From the NCBI RefSeq assembly GCF_002917095.1, contig NZ_PQGA01000005.1:279881-343880 (forward strand): a stretch of 64,000 nucleotides of DNA, written 5' to 3'. A model generated the notes under the pieces. The model was not told the DNA's origin and ran no database searches. It worked only from the letters and a program-made list of their open reading frames with translations. Position 1 is the first letter of the stretch, and each line of letters begins with the position of its first letter. Below, piece after piece: positions 9,335 through 17,440 of the stretch. A program made the translations under genes and the position numbers. The DNA comes from Paraburkholderia eburnea. GTDB lineage: Bacteria > Pseudomonadota > Gammaproteobacteria > Burkholderiales > Burkholderiaceae.

Positions 9335-10006
9335 GTGAAATATTCTCTGTCTTGCGCGCTCGCAAGCGCCGCGTTTGCCCTGTCGCTCGCGGGCTGTTCC
9401 ACGCCCGATTCGATTGTCGATACCCCGATGTCGCCGCCGCTCGCCGAAGCACCGCTCAACGTCAACACGAGCGGCTCGATCTATCAGGCCGGCACGTCCA
9501 TCGCACTCTACGAAACACCGCGCGCCCAGCACATCGGCGAAGTGCTGACGATCCGGCTGTCCGAAACCTATACCGGCAACGACACCGCCTCCGCCGCCGC
9601 CAAGCGTTCGAGCGACATTACGGCCACCGCGGCGGATCAATCGACCGGCACGGCGGCGCGTCTCGCGCGCCTTTTCAATATCGGCTCCGCTTCGACCAGT
9701 TTCGACGGCAGCGGCAGCCATACGCTTTCGAGCGGCATGAACGGCACGCTGGCCGTGACCATCATCAGCAAAACGCCCACGGGCAATCTCGTGGTGTCCG
9801 GCGAAAAGATCATTGCCATGAGCGGCGAGCACCAGCGTCTGCGCCTGTCGGGCATCGTGAATCCCAACGATGTCGAAGCCGACAACTACGTGGATTCCGG
9901 CAAGATCGCCAATGCCCGCATCGAGGAAGTCGGCCATGGCATGCTCAACGACGCCACGACCGTGGGCTGGCTGCAGCGCATGTTCCTGAGCGTGCTGACA
10001 TTCTGA
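9335..10006 (+). CDS. flgH: Flagellar L-ring protein FlgH homologue (stand-alone)
   Basis: FlgH builds the outer-membrane L-ring around the flagellar rod. The sequence has a lipoprotein signal (SLAGCS), the FlgH block IGEVLTIRLSETYTGNDTAS, a core with SFDGSGSHTLSSGMNGTLAVTI, and the block GNLVVSGEKIIAMSGEHQRLRLSGIVNP, all characteristic of the family, and ends in MFLSVLTF. Length (223 residues from the GTG at 9335) is normal. The GTG is chosen because it puts the signal peptide at the N-terminus and follows GGGAAG; ATGs at 9260 and 9263 would add 25 residues. Odd: no flgG, flgI or other rod or ring gene is adjacent, so this is a solitary copy, perhaps a paralogue of a flgH in the main flagellar operon. 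Confidence 0.85.
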   Translation: MKYSLSCALASAAFALSLAGCSTPDSIVDTPMSPPLAEAPLNVNTSGSIYQAGTSIALYETPRAQHIGEVLTIRLSETYTGNDTASAAAKRSSDITATAADQSTGTAARLARLFNIGSASTSFDGSGSHTLSSGMNGTLAVTIISKTPTGNLVVSGEKIIAMSGEHQRLRLSGIVNPNDVEADNYVDSGKIANARIEEVGHGMLNDATTVGWLQRMFLSVLTF

Positions 10007-10034
10007 GTTATTGCCAATTCTGAACAGGCGTAAA

Positions 10035-10070
10035 AAAGGGCGGATCGCTTACCACAGCGAACCGCCCTTT
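10035..10070. terminator. Bidirectional intrinsic terminator
   Basis: A 14-base stem (10035-10048 with 10057-10070, one mismatch) encloses an 8-base loop between the convergent flgH-like gene and the response regulator gene. A-runs on the left and T-rich sequence on the right give U-tracts on both transcripts. Confidence 0.85.
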
Positions 10071-10074
10071 CTTC

Positions 10075-10851
10075 TTATTCGTCTTCTATCTTCACGTCGT
10101 TTTTATATTCGCCTTTATATTCGCTGTAGCGCTCCGCCACGCCCACTTCCCCATCGGGCACGAATACATAGCCGTGGCCCCAAACGGTTTGCAGATAGCG
10201 AGGCTCGGACGGATCGGTTTCGATCAGACGGCGCAGACGCCAGATCGCCACATCCAGACTGCGATTACGATATCGCCCTGCTTCGCCATAGACGATCTCG
10301 ATGATTTGCTCGCGCGAGAGAATCGTCATCGCGTGATTCACAAACAGCTTCAGAAACGCGAATTCGCTCGAACGCAGCGGAATGCGCTCCTCGTCGCGAT
10401 AGAGTTCGCGCGAGCGGAAGTCCAGCTCGAACGGACCGAAGCTGAACGACGCGCGGCTTTCCGGCGCGCCCGTCGCGCTCGCTACGCTGCGCCGACGCAT
10501 CACCGTGCGGATACGCGCAGCCAGCTCGCCCGGATCGAAGGGCTTGCCCACGTAGTCGTCGGCGCCGAATTCCAGCCCCAGCACGCGATCGATCACTTCG
10601 TTGCGCGCGGTCAGCAGGATCACAGGCAGATCGTCGCCGCTCGCACGCAGCTCGCGCAAGGCACTGATGCCATCGACCTCCGGCATCATGATGTCGAGCA
10701 CGACCACCTGAGGCCGCTCGGAACGAAGCTTGTTTTGCAGGGCGCGCGCCGACGGCAGCGCGGTGACGCTGAAGCCGCGCATCTGGAGATACTCGGCGGT
10801 GACGTCGCGCACGACAGGATCGTCGTCGACGAGGAATACGTTATTGGTCAT
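10075..10851 (-). CDS. OmpR-family response regulator, orphan
   Basis: A 258-residue two-component response regulator. The receiver domain shows the acidic pocket VDDDPVVRD, the phospho-acceptor block VVLDIMMPEVDG, and the conserved Lys in YVGKPFDPGEL. A C-terminal winged-helix DNA-binding domain ends with the OmpR-type block RYLQTVWGHGYVFVPDG, followed by an acidic, Tyr-rich tail of about 25 residues. The ATG at 10851 fits the receiver start (MTNNVFLVDDD). No kinase gene is adjacent. It is clearly related to the response regulator at 12852, which does have a kinase partner, so it may be served by that kinase or by a distant one. Confidence 0.88.
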   Translation of the reverse strand: MTNNVFLVDDDPVVRDVTAEYLQMRGFSVTALPSARALQNKLRSERPQVVVLDIMMPEVDGISALRELRASGDDLPVILLTARNEVIDRVLGLEFGADDYVGKPFDPGELAARIRTVMRRRSVASATGAPESRASFSFGPFELDFRSRELYRDEERIPLRSSEFAFLKLFVNHAMTILSREQIIEIVYGEAGRYRNRSLDVAIWRLRRLIETDPSEPRYLQTVWGHGYVFVPDGEVGVAERYSEYKGEYKNDVKIEDE

Positions 10852-10933
10852 GCGCAAATCGTAAGGGACACGCCACGCGTGGCAAAGACCCCTTACCTTC
10901 CCATTCCTTTCCTGAAACATGCGGCGAGAAAGA

Positions 10934-11506
10934 TTACTGGCCGCTCGAAGCTTGCTCGAATGTGCTCGCGAGGCGCGTCTGATCCACCACCATGCTATCG
11001 ATCAGGCCCTGAAGCTTCACGGTCGCGCTGGAATAGCGGTCCGTGCTCAAGCCGTGCACCTCGTAGCGCGCCGTCACGGCGATACGGTTATCCAGGAAGA
11101 TCGTCATATTGATGGTCGAGAGATACGCCTTGCTATCGTCGCTAAAGGTCGGGCGGCCAAACTCGATCGATGCGTTATAGACCAGCCGGCCAGCGCAATT
11201 CGCGGGCTCCGTGCCGGGACTATAAAGGTCCGAGCGCACGCCGCGCTGCGCAAGCGCGTATTGAAGCGACGGCACGAAATCGGCAGCCGTCACCATCGGA
11301 TTGATCTCTATGCAGACATCGGTGAGATTCACAGGCCGTCCCGTCACGAATTTTGGCGACGCGTAATTCGAGGCGACCGCATAACCGGCCTGGATCACCG
11401 AACCTGTGGCGTCGGCGGCCGTGATCAGCGTCCACGCGCAGCCGTTGAGTGCGAGCGGCGCGGCAAGCGCCGCTGCGCAAAGTGAGGAGCGGATAACGTT
11501 GAGCAT
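10934..11506 (-). CDS. Putative lipoprotein of unknown function (190 aa)
   Basis: The N-terminus has a basic start, a hydrophobic core and a lipobox (LALNGCAW, Cys at residue 23), so export and lipid attachment are likely. The mature part has no recognised domain; Cys residues near 65 and 103 could form a disulphide. It lies just upstream of the orphan response regulator on the same strand (82 bases apart), which suggests a possible joint transcript. A tandem 10-base repeat lies 45 bases upstream of its start. Confidence 0.6.
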   Translation of the reverse strand: MLNVIRSSLCAAALAAPLALNGCAWTLITAADATGSVIQAGYAVASNYASPKFVTGRPVNLTDVCIEINPMVTAADFVPSLQYALAQRGVRSDLYSPGTEPANCAGRLVYNASIEFGRPTFSDDSKAYLSTINMTIFLDNRIAVTARYEVHGLSTDRYSSATVKLQGLIDSMVVDQTRLASTFEQASSGQ

Positions 11507-11944
11507 GGCGGCAGAGGCGGAACGCGTCGATGGGCTGCACGGCGCGCGATGATGTCGATTCGCGTCAATTCACGTCGATTCACATCAATACGTTGCGCGG
11601 GCGGCAGGTCTCGACATGCATCATCGCGGCAAAGCGCGATGAGCGATGGCGCAGATATCGGCCAGTATTGAAGGTGGCTTTCCAGTTATTCGCAAATCCC
11701 CCTTCAAGTAAGCACTTTTATAGCGCACTTGCCTTGAATCCAGTCCTGGCTGCAAATCGCGCGCGCCCTCTTACCGCTCGTACCCGATTTGAAACGATTC
11801 GTAAGCGATCCAGCAATCGCCCCGTTGAGCAACGCTTTGTGTTGAGGACGCTGCGCTATCGTTTTCCTTGCGGCGCAGTGCGCCGTGGCGACGCCGGACG
11901 AGCCGCCTGTCATTCCCTGCCATTTCAACATCATCGTGTCCGCC
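11507..11944. other. Intergenic region, divergent promoters
   Basis: About 440 bases between the leftward lipoprotein gene and the rightward LprI-domain gene. Frames open through it look like chance high-GC frames. The only structure seen is the 10-base tandem repeat at 11551-11590. The middle part is less GC-rich than the flanking genes. Confidence 0.5.
11551..11590. repeat. Four tandem 10-base repeats
   Basis: Four consecutive 10-base units (gatgtcgatt, cgcgtcaatt, cacgtcgatt, cacatcaata) share the core GTCRATT with slight decay in the last. The period is close to one helical turn, which would place the copies on one face of the DNA, 45-84 bases upstream of the lipoprotein start. Confidence 0.6.
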
Positions 11945-12751
11945 ATGAACCGAGAACTGACCCACCGCGCCGAATCCATCCTGCCTCGCGGCCTCAGCGC
12001 TGCCGCGCTCGCGCTCTTTGCCACGCTCGCCGTTTCCACAGCGGCGCAAGCGGCGAGCTTCCATTGCCCGCACAACGCCTCGGCGTCGGAGCGCATCGTC
12101 TGTACCGATCCGACGCTGTCCGCGCTCGACGACAAGCTCGCCGCGCTGTATAAAACAGCCGTCGACGCCACGCCCGACGCTACCGCGCTCGAAGCCGATC
12201 GCGTCAACCAATGGCAATGGCGCCAGCACAACTGCAAGGACAAGGCTTGCGTGACGGACTGGTATAACCGCCGCATCGCCGAACTCGAAGGCGATTTCAA
12301 ACACGGCCAGCAAGCCACCGCGCAACGCGTGAAGGATGGTGTCGCCGATCAGCATCTGGCGCCGACCGCGCGTGACGCCGTGCTGGAAATGAAGGGCATT
12401 GAGCCTGCGGTCAAGCACACCGACGCAAAACACGAGGACGCCGAGGCCAACGCCGAAGCGCTGCGTCTGCGCAAGATGCCTAGCGGCGTCGCCGCCGACG
12501 CGCGCCAGAAGCGTATCGCCGACGCGCTCGCGAAGCATATTCCCGCCGCCGTGCCCGCGCCGTCCGCATCGAATGCACAGGAAAATGCCGCAGCGGGCAA
12601 AGCGATTGCGAACGCAACGAGCGTAGCATCGATCGACAAAACCATCGCGCAGACGAAGGACAAGCCCGTAAAACAGGCATCGGTTCCGACCCCGGAGGCG
12701 AAGGCTACTGCGCAAACGCCAGTTCAGGAAGCCACTGTTGCAGTGAAGTAA
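11945..12751 (+). CDS. Secreted protein with LprI-type (lysozyme-inhibitor-like) domain
   Basis: A 268-residue exported protein. Residues 1-36 form a signal peptide ending in STAAQA. Next comes a Cys-containing domain of the LprI/DUF1311 type: FHCPHNASASERIVCTDP, then SALDDKLAALYK, then QWQWRQHNCKDKACVTDWYNRRI, with four Cys in the family spacing. The rest (about residues 100-268) is a charged, Ala-rich, probably disordered tail. LprI-domain proteins act in the periplasm, some binding lysozyme; a role in envelope protection is inference. The ATG at 11945 starts a proper signal peptide; an ATG at 11885 would add 20 non-signal residues. The gene is followed by a two-component pair 100 bases downstream. 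Confidence 0.72.
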   Translation: MNRELTHRAESILPRGLSAAALALFATLAVSTAAQAASFHCPHNASASERIVCTDPTLSALDDKLAALYKTAVDATPDATALEADRVNQWQWRQHNCKDKACVTDWYNRRIAELEGDFKHGQQATAQRVKDGVADQHLAPTARDAVLEMKGIEPAVKHTDAKHEDAEANAEALRLRKMPSGVAADARQKRIADALAKHIPAAVPAPSASNAQENAAAGKAIANATSVASIDKTIAQTKDKPVKQASVPTPEAKATAQTPVQEATVAVK

Positions 12752-12851
12752 GCCATCGGGAAGCCCTGTTGGGGTCCGTCGGTAAGCGTAGGTAAGAATC
12801 AGTCACACCGGCGCTATTCATCGAAACGTCGACATCAAATAAAATTTCACG

Positions 12852-13604
12852 ATGAGTCCACACGTTCTCATCGTCGACGACGATCCGGTCGTGCGCGATC
12901 TACTTTCCCGCTTCCTGCGAACCCACGGCTTCCAGACATCCGTGCTGCACGAGGGCACGCACCTCGCGCGACGGCTCGAACTCGAACGGCCTTCGATCAT
13001 TGTGCTCGATGTCATGATGCCGGGCACCGACGGGCTGCGCACGCTTGCCGCGTTGCGCGCGCAAGGCGACGACATTCCAGTGATCTTCGCCTCCGCGCGC
13101 GGCGCGGTGACCGACCGCATCGCCGGGCTCACGCTCGGCGCGGACGATTATGTCGCCAAGCCCTTCGATCCGCAAGAACTGCTGCTGCGCATCCAGACGG
13201 TGCTGCGCCGTCATGGCGCGGTGCCGCCCAGCGCGCCTGAAGCACGCGAGCGCTGCCAGTTCGGGTTGTTCGAGCTGGACTTCGCCACACGCGCACTGCT
13301 GCGCGACGGCGAGCGCGTGCCCCTGCGCGACAGCATCTTCGCTCTCCTGAAGATCTTCGCGCGCAATCCATACCGCGTCCTCTCTCGCGTCCTGATCCAC
13401 GACTTGCTGCGCGAAGACGGCGTGCCGTTCAACGATCGCAGCCTCGACGTGCCGATCTGGCGTCTGCGCCGCGTGATTGAGGAGGATCCCGCGCAGCCGC
13501 GTTTCGTGCAGACCGTGCGCGGCAAGGGTTATGTATTCGTGCCGCTGCGCGAAGATGAAATCGATGGCAACGACGTGGCCGCTGCTGCACACGCCGGTTC
13601 ATGA
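12852..13604 (+). CDS. OmpR-family response regulator
   Basis: A 250-residue DNA-binding response regulator with the receiver blocks VDDDPVVRD, IIVLDVMMPGTDG (phospho-Asp) and YVAKPFDPQEL (Lys). The winged helix ends with RFVQTVRGKGYVFVPL, the OmpR/PhoB wing. It overlaps the following sensor kinase by the four bases ATGA (13601-13604), so the two form a translationally coupled pair. Its signal is unknown; the neighbouring LprI-domain gene hints at envelope stress. It is a paralogue of the orphan regulator at 10075-10851. Confidence 0.9.
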   Translation: MSPHVLIVDDDPVVRDLLSRFLRTHGFQTSVLHEGTHLARRLELERPSIIVLDVMMPGTDGLRTLAALRAQGDDIPVIFASARGAVTDRIAGLTLGADDYVAKPFDPQELLLRIQTVLRRHGAVPPSAPEARERCQFGLFELDFATRALLRDGERVPLRDSIFALLKIFARNPYRVLSRVLIHDLLREDGVPFNDRSLDVPIWRLRRVIEEDPAQPRFVQTVRGKGYVFVPLREDEIDGNDVAAAAHAGS

Positions 13605-14866
13605 ACAATCCGCTGAATACGCTGTTTGGGCGCATGGCCCTGATGTCGGCGCTCGTGCTTTTTATCGTGCAGGCGTGCTGGTTCGTCGTGTTCGCGCCGC
13701 AGCCGCGCCGCCACGAAGTCGAGGGTTTCGAGCGTGGGCTGCTGCTGATGCTGCACGCCGCCAACGGCGCGGCGCCCAACGAAGTCGAACTCGCACCGGC
13801 GTTGCGCGTGCATCTCGTGCCCACCTGGAACATGCCGGCCGATGTGAAACTCGAAGTGCCCACGCGCGAACCGCTCGCCGATCTGCGCAAACAGTTGCTG
13901 CGCGATCTACCGGCGGGCACTGAAATTCTTGCGGATCTGAAACACCGTCGCGGCGCGCTCTGGGTGCGCTTTCCCGGCCATCCCACGTGGATCGTCGCGC
14001 CAGTCGATCTGCCGCCGCCGCCCAATATTCTGCCGGTTGCGGGCGGCCTGCTCGCCATGTCGCTGCTCGTCGCGCTGCTCGCCGTGTGGCAGATGCAGCG
14101 TCCGCTCTCGCTCGTCGCGCAGGCGGCGCGTGCCTTCGGCGGCGGCCATCGGCCCATGCCCGTGAACGAACAGGGACCGCGTGAACTACGTGAACTGATC
14201 GGCTCGTTCAACCGCATGATGAAGCAGCTCAACGAAGCCGACGACGACCAGGCAGTCATGCTGGCCGGCGTCGCGCACGACCTTAAATCGCCGCTCACGC
14301 GCATCAAGCTGCGTGCGTCGATGTTGGGCTCCGACCTCGAGCGTCAGCAGCTTTATCGCGAAGTCGATTCGCTCAACGATATCGTCCAGCAGTTTCTGGA
14401 ATTCGCGCGACAACGGCCTGAATCCGGGCCTGAAGTGGAAGTGGATGCACTGCTGCGCGAACAATATTATTCGGACACCAGCAGCGATGAAGACGTGCTT
14501 TTCAGGCTCGATCTGCGCGCTGGGCCAGCATTCCACATGCCGCGCACGTTGCTGGACCGGCTGATTTCGAATCTCGTCGATAACGCGCTCGAACATGGCG
14601 TGCCGCCCGTCGAGATCGCCACGCGCCGCGAAGGCGCGCAATGGATCATCGATGTGCGCGATCACGGCCCGGGTATTCCCGCCGATCGCGTGGCGGCGGC
14701 GATCAAACCATTCGTGCGGCTCGACGAAGCACGCGGCGGCGAAGGCCATTGCGGCCTGGGGCTCGCGATCATCACGCGTCTCGTGCGCAATCAGGGCGGC
14801 CAGTGCGAACTCTCCAACCACCCCGAAGGCGGCTTGCGCGTGCGCATCGCGCTGCCCGTGCTCTGA
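13601..14866 (+). CDS. Membrane sensor histidine kinase
   Basis: A 421-residue kinase partnered with the upstream regulator. A first membrane helix lies at about residues 10-30, a periplasmic domain of about 115 residues follows, then a second helix near residues 142-164 (ILPVAGGLLAMSLLVALLAVW). A HAMP linker precedes the HisKA block VAHDLKSPLTRIKLR, whose His is the phosphorylation site. The HATPase domain shows the N box (LVDNALEHG), G1 box (DHGPGIP) and G2 box (GLGLAI). The architecture is EnvZ/RisS-like. The ligand sensed in the periplasm cannot be deduced. Confidence 0.9.
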   Translation: MNNPLNTLFGRMALMSALVLFIVQACWFVVFAPQPRRHEVEGFERGLLLMLHAANGAAPNEVELAPALRVHLVPTWNMPADVKLEVPTREPLADLRKQLLRDLPAGTEILADLKHRRGALWVRFPGHPTWIVAPVDLPPPPNILPVAGGLLAMSLLVALLAVWQMQRPLSLVAQAARAFGGGHRPMPVNEQGPRELRELIGSFNRMMKQLNEADDDQAVMLAGVAHDLKSPLTRIKLRASMLGSDLERQQLYREVDSLNDIVQQFLEFARQRPESGPEVEVDALLREQYYSDTSSDEDVLFRLDLRAGPAFHMPRTLLDRLISNLVDNALEHGVPPVEIATRREGAQWIIDVRDHGPGIPADRVAAAIKPFVRLDEARGGEGHCGLGLAIITRLVRNQGGQCELSNHPEGGLRVRIALPVL

Positions 14867-14899
14867 ACGGCCGATCGAACGGCCATGCGCCGTATGCGC

Positions 14900-15823
14900 T
14901 TACACCGCGAGGCGGGCGCGCAGGCGCCCCACCGTCGCTGAATCAAGACCAAGGCCACTCTGCAGGTAGCGATTGATATCGCCATAGCTGGACTGCAAGG
15001 CATCGCAGGCGGCCTGCAGATAGCTCGCCTGCACGGGTGGCGTGAGATTCTGCGAATCGATCGCCGTCGAGCGCCACGCATTCGTCAAAAGAAAATCCTG
15101 CACGACGATTTCGAGCGGCACGTTCGCGATCAGCAACAGCAGCGCCGACGCCCAGCCCGCCACATCGACCCCAGTACCGCCGACGATCAATTGCGGCGCC
15201 GACGCCTCGGCAATATGTTCGAGCAGCGCGCCATAGGCGATGCATTGCGTGCGGCCCGTCACCAGCTCGCGCCACTGCGCCTGCATCGCCGCATCCAGCT
15301 CGCTCGCCGAATAGCCCGCGAACGAGCGCGGTGTCGACGTGCCCAGGACGTTGAGCGTGACGCGGTTCGCACTGGTCAGCGTGATGTCGGGCGTGCTGTC
15401 GTTTTCGGCGGGCGTGCGCAGATCATAGACGCACGCAAATCCCATGCGCTCAAGTGTCACTGTGTCTGCCGCATTGGGCGTGAGCGCGTCGGAGCGGTAT
15501 AGCAGTGCGCGCCGTACATGCGCGCCGTCGCTCGTCGAATAACCCGGCGCCGCGCCGCCGATGTCGCGAAAATTCGCGACTGAATTCGCCACGGGCGTCG
15601 GCGCGAATTGCGGCCCCGTACCATCCGAATAGTCCCCGCCACATGCGCTCAAAAGCGTGCTTGCGCAACCACCGAGCGCCAGTACGCTCATCGTGCCCTT
15701 GAGCAGCCTGCGCCGCGGCGGGCTGGCCAGCGAACCCGACAAACCTTTGCGCAAGTGTCTGAACGAAGGAGAACCGGCGGAGAAGGGAAGCATCATCGAT
15801 AGAAAGCGAGCACGCGGCGGCAT
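14900..15823 (-). CDS. Tat-exported lipoprotein with a tyrosine-phosphatase-like fold lacking the catalytic loop
   Basis: About 307 residues from the ATG at 15823. The N-terminus has a twin-arginine-like motif (RRRLLKG), a hydrophobic core and a lipobox (LLSACGG), so it is probably exported folded and lipidated. The mature part follows the Tyr/Ser phosphatase family with the N-terminal NFRDIGG, LYRSDAL and VYDLRTPAEN (PF13350-like). Where family members have HCxAGKDRTG, this protein reads VGGTGVDVAG: the nucleophilic Cys is Gly and the phosphate-binding Arg is Val. The flanking sequence (PQLI before, WASALLLL after) aligns well, so it looks like a pseudo-phosphatase rather than a misread frame. 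ATGs at 15796 and 15793 are alternative starts. Confidence 0.7.
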   Translation of the reverse strand: MPPRARFLSMMLPFSAGSPSFRHLRKGLSGSLASPPRRRLLKGTMSVLALGGCASTLLSACGGDYSDGTGPQFAPTPVANSVANFRDIGGAAPGYSTSDGAHVRRALLYRSDALTPNAADTVTLERMGFACVYDLRTPAENDSTPDITLTSANRVTLNVLGTSTPRSFAGYSASELDAAMQAQWRELVTGRTQCIAYGALLEHIAEASAPQLIVGGTGVDVAGWASALLLLIANVPLEIVVQDFLLTNAWRSTAIDSQNLTPPVQASYLQAACDALQSSYGDINRYLQSGLGLDSATVGRLRARLAV

Positions 15824-16239
15824 TTCATGCCGCGCGCGTAAAAATTGGAAAGTCGAAGTTTATCGGTAGACGGGACTAAAAAGGTTACGTCGCAAGACCC
15901 CGTAATAATCCGCATTACCTTGCGTTGCGCCGCAAAGGCAGGGCGGCGACATCATGCCGCGCCATAAAGTCCTCGTCACGGGCGTTTTCGCACACAAATA
16001 TTTCTATTCCTTTCCAATCAAACAGAAGTGGAAAGTTTGCACGAAACACCTTGTTTTCTTGCGCCTTAATGGGCCTGTGGCGATGCGCAAAACCTCTGAT
16101 TTCATTAACGAAACTTCCGGTTACTTCCAGAATATTATTCTTGACGCTCAATCTCCCGCTTCTATAATCGCCCGTGAAATTCAGGCATGGACGCCACGCT
16201 GCCTCGGCAGCGGACTATTGCCCCTGGGAGTGCAACGTC
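15824..16239. other. AT-rich intergenic region upstream of flhC
   Basis: About 415 bases, noticeably richer in A and T than the neighbours, between the leftward phosphatase-like gene and flhC. It carries a near-consensus sigma-70 promoter for flhC at 16141-16168. No convincing gene is seen; short frames here have no family resemblance. Confidence 0.55.
16141..16168 (+). promoter_or_regulatory. Sigma-70 promoter of flhC
   Basis: TTGACG at 16141-16146 and a perfect TATAAT at 16163-16168 are separated by 16 bases. Transcription would start near 16175 and give an untranslated leader of about 65 bases before the flhC ATG at 16240. Confidence 0.75.
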
Positions 16240-16839
16240 ATGTACAAAGGCAGTGTCACCGAAGAGGCGCGCGAGGTCATGCGCGCGAACGAACTGATCC
16301 AGCTTGGCGCTCGCATGCCGGTGCTGGAAAAAGAACTCAATCTTTCGCGCAATCGTCTGATCAGGCTCTATCGTGAGATCAAGGATGCGTCGCCGCCCAA
16401 GGGCATGCTGCCGTTTTCGGCGGACTGGTACTTCACATGGCTGCCCAATATTCACGCCTCGCTGTTCTACAACATCTTTCTGTATCTCAAGGATGAGGCG
16501 CAATGCAACCGGCTCGACGCGCTTACGCGTGCATACCGGCTGTATCTCGAACACTGCGATTGCGCTGAAACCGAACGCGTGCTGAGCTTCACGCGTGCAT
16601 GGACGCTGCTGCGCTTTTTCGAAGGCGGCCTGCTCGCCCTGACGCGCTGCGGCACCTGCACGGGCCGCTTCGTGCGCCCCATGCGCGACGCCAACAAGCC
16701 TTATACCTGCTGCGTCTGCGCCCCGCCTTCGCGCGCGGGCGTCACGCGAGCCATGCTCGAAAGCCGAAACGGGGAAAGCGGCGCAAATTCACGTACCGGC
16801 CCGGGCACGGCATTGCTTGCGACGCCGTACGCGGCGTGA
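16240..16839 (+). CDS. flhC: Flagellar master regulator FlhC homologue without FlhD
   Basis: FlhC normally joins FlhD in a hetero-hexamer that activates class II flagellar genes. This 199-residue protein has the family blocks ELIQLGARMPVLEKEL, LSRNRLIRLYREI, SPPKGMLPFSADWYFTWLPN, AYRLYLEH and RAWTLLRFFEGG, and the four zinc-ligand cysteines CGTC and CCVC (the second pair with one extra adjacent Cys). The C-terminus after PPSRAG is extended by about 35 residues of low complexity. The ATG at 16240 matches the family N-terminus and follows GGGAG. Odd: no flhD lies on either side, unlike the usual flhDC operon. It may be a second, orphan copy controlling something else or modulating the main FlhDC complex. 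Confidence 0.87.
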   Translation: MYKGSVTEEAREVMRANELIQLGARMPVLEKELNLSRNRLIRLYREIKDASPPKGMLPFSADWYFTWLPNIHASLFYNIFLYLKDEAQCNRLDALTRAYRLYLEHCDCAETERVLSFTRAWTLLRFFEGGLLALTRCGTCTGRFVRPMRDANKPYTCCVCAPPSRAGVTRAMLESRNGESGANSRTGPGTALLATPYAA

Positions 16840-16991
16840 GCAAATCGCCCGCGCGGAGACGACTCGCTGCTTTGCTTTCCTGATTAATACGCAATGCCCC
16901 ACGTTGCTCGCGGATTTGCGCGGCCAGTCCGGCACCCCACATGGGAATATCGTGGCGTCGCGATAAAGCGATGAATTAGAAGAGGTGAAAA

Positions 16992-17411
16992 ATGGAAATC
17001 GGCAGTTTGGCGACGACCGCCGGCGACAGCGCCGCGTATACCCGCAGCAGTAATGCGGATGTCACGACGACCACGAAAGACGGGGTGGCAAAAACGGACG
17101 CAAGCGATAGTTCTACGCCTGCGTCGCAGGACGATGCGGTGGAGATCTCGCCGCAGGCCTACGCCGCCGCATCGAATGACGCATCGACCGATGCGGCGAC
17201 GGACGTATCGACAACCGTGGCAACCGCCCCGTCAAGCGATGCAGGGGAAAGCACCGAACAGGCGAACGCGCAGCCAATGCGCTCGCTGGTCTATGGCGCG
17301 CTGGGTCTGGCGCGGCCCGATCAGCCGCCCGACCCCAACCACGCCTATTCGTTCGGTCGATGGCTTGCTGCGGGCATCACCATCGGCGGCCTGATTTCGC
17401 TCTTTATTTGA
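16992..17411 (+). CDS. Hypothetical protein with disordered N-terminus and C-terminal membrane helix
   Basis: A 139-residue protein. The first 90 residues are Ala/Thr/Ser/Asp-rich and probably unstructured, with one ordered-looking motif (DDAVEISPQAY). The C-terminus holds SLVYGALGLARPDQP and then one hydrophobic helix (WLAAGITIGGLISLFI) that ends the protein, so it may be tail-anchored. GAGG precedes the ATG. The VEISPQA motif is reminiscent of segments in small flagellar-associated proteins, but that is a weak resemblance. Position 150 bases after flhC makes a link possible. Function unknown. Confidence 0.6.
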   Translation: MEIGSLATTAGDSAAYTRSSNADVTTTTKDGVAKTDASDSSTPASQDDAVEISPQAYAAASNDASTDAATDVSTTVATAPSSDAGESTEQANAQPMRSLVYGALGLARPDQPPDPNHAYSFGRWLAAGITIGGLISLFI

Positions 17412-17440
17412 ACGACGCGATTCAGCGAACCCTATCAAAT

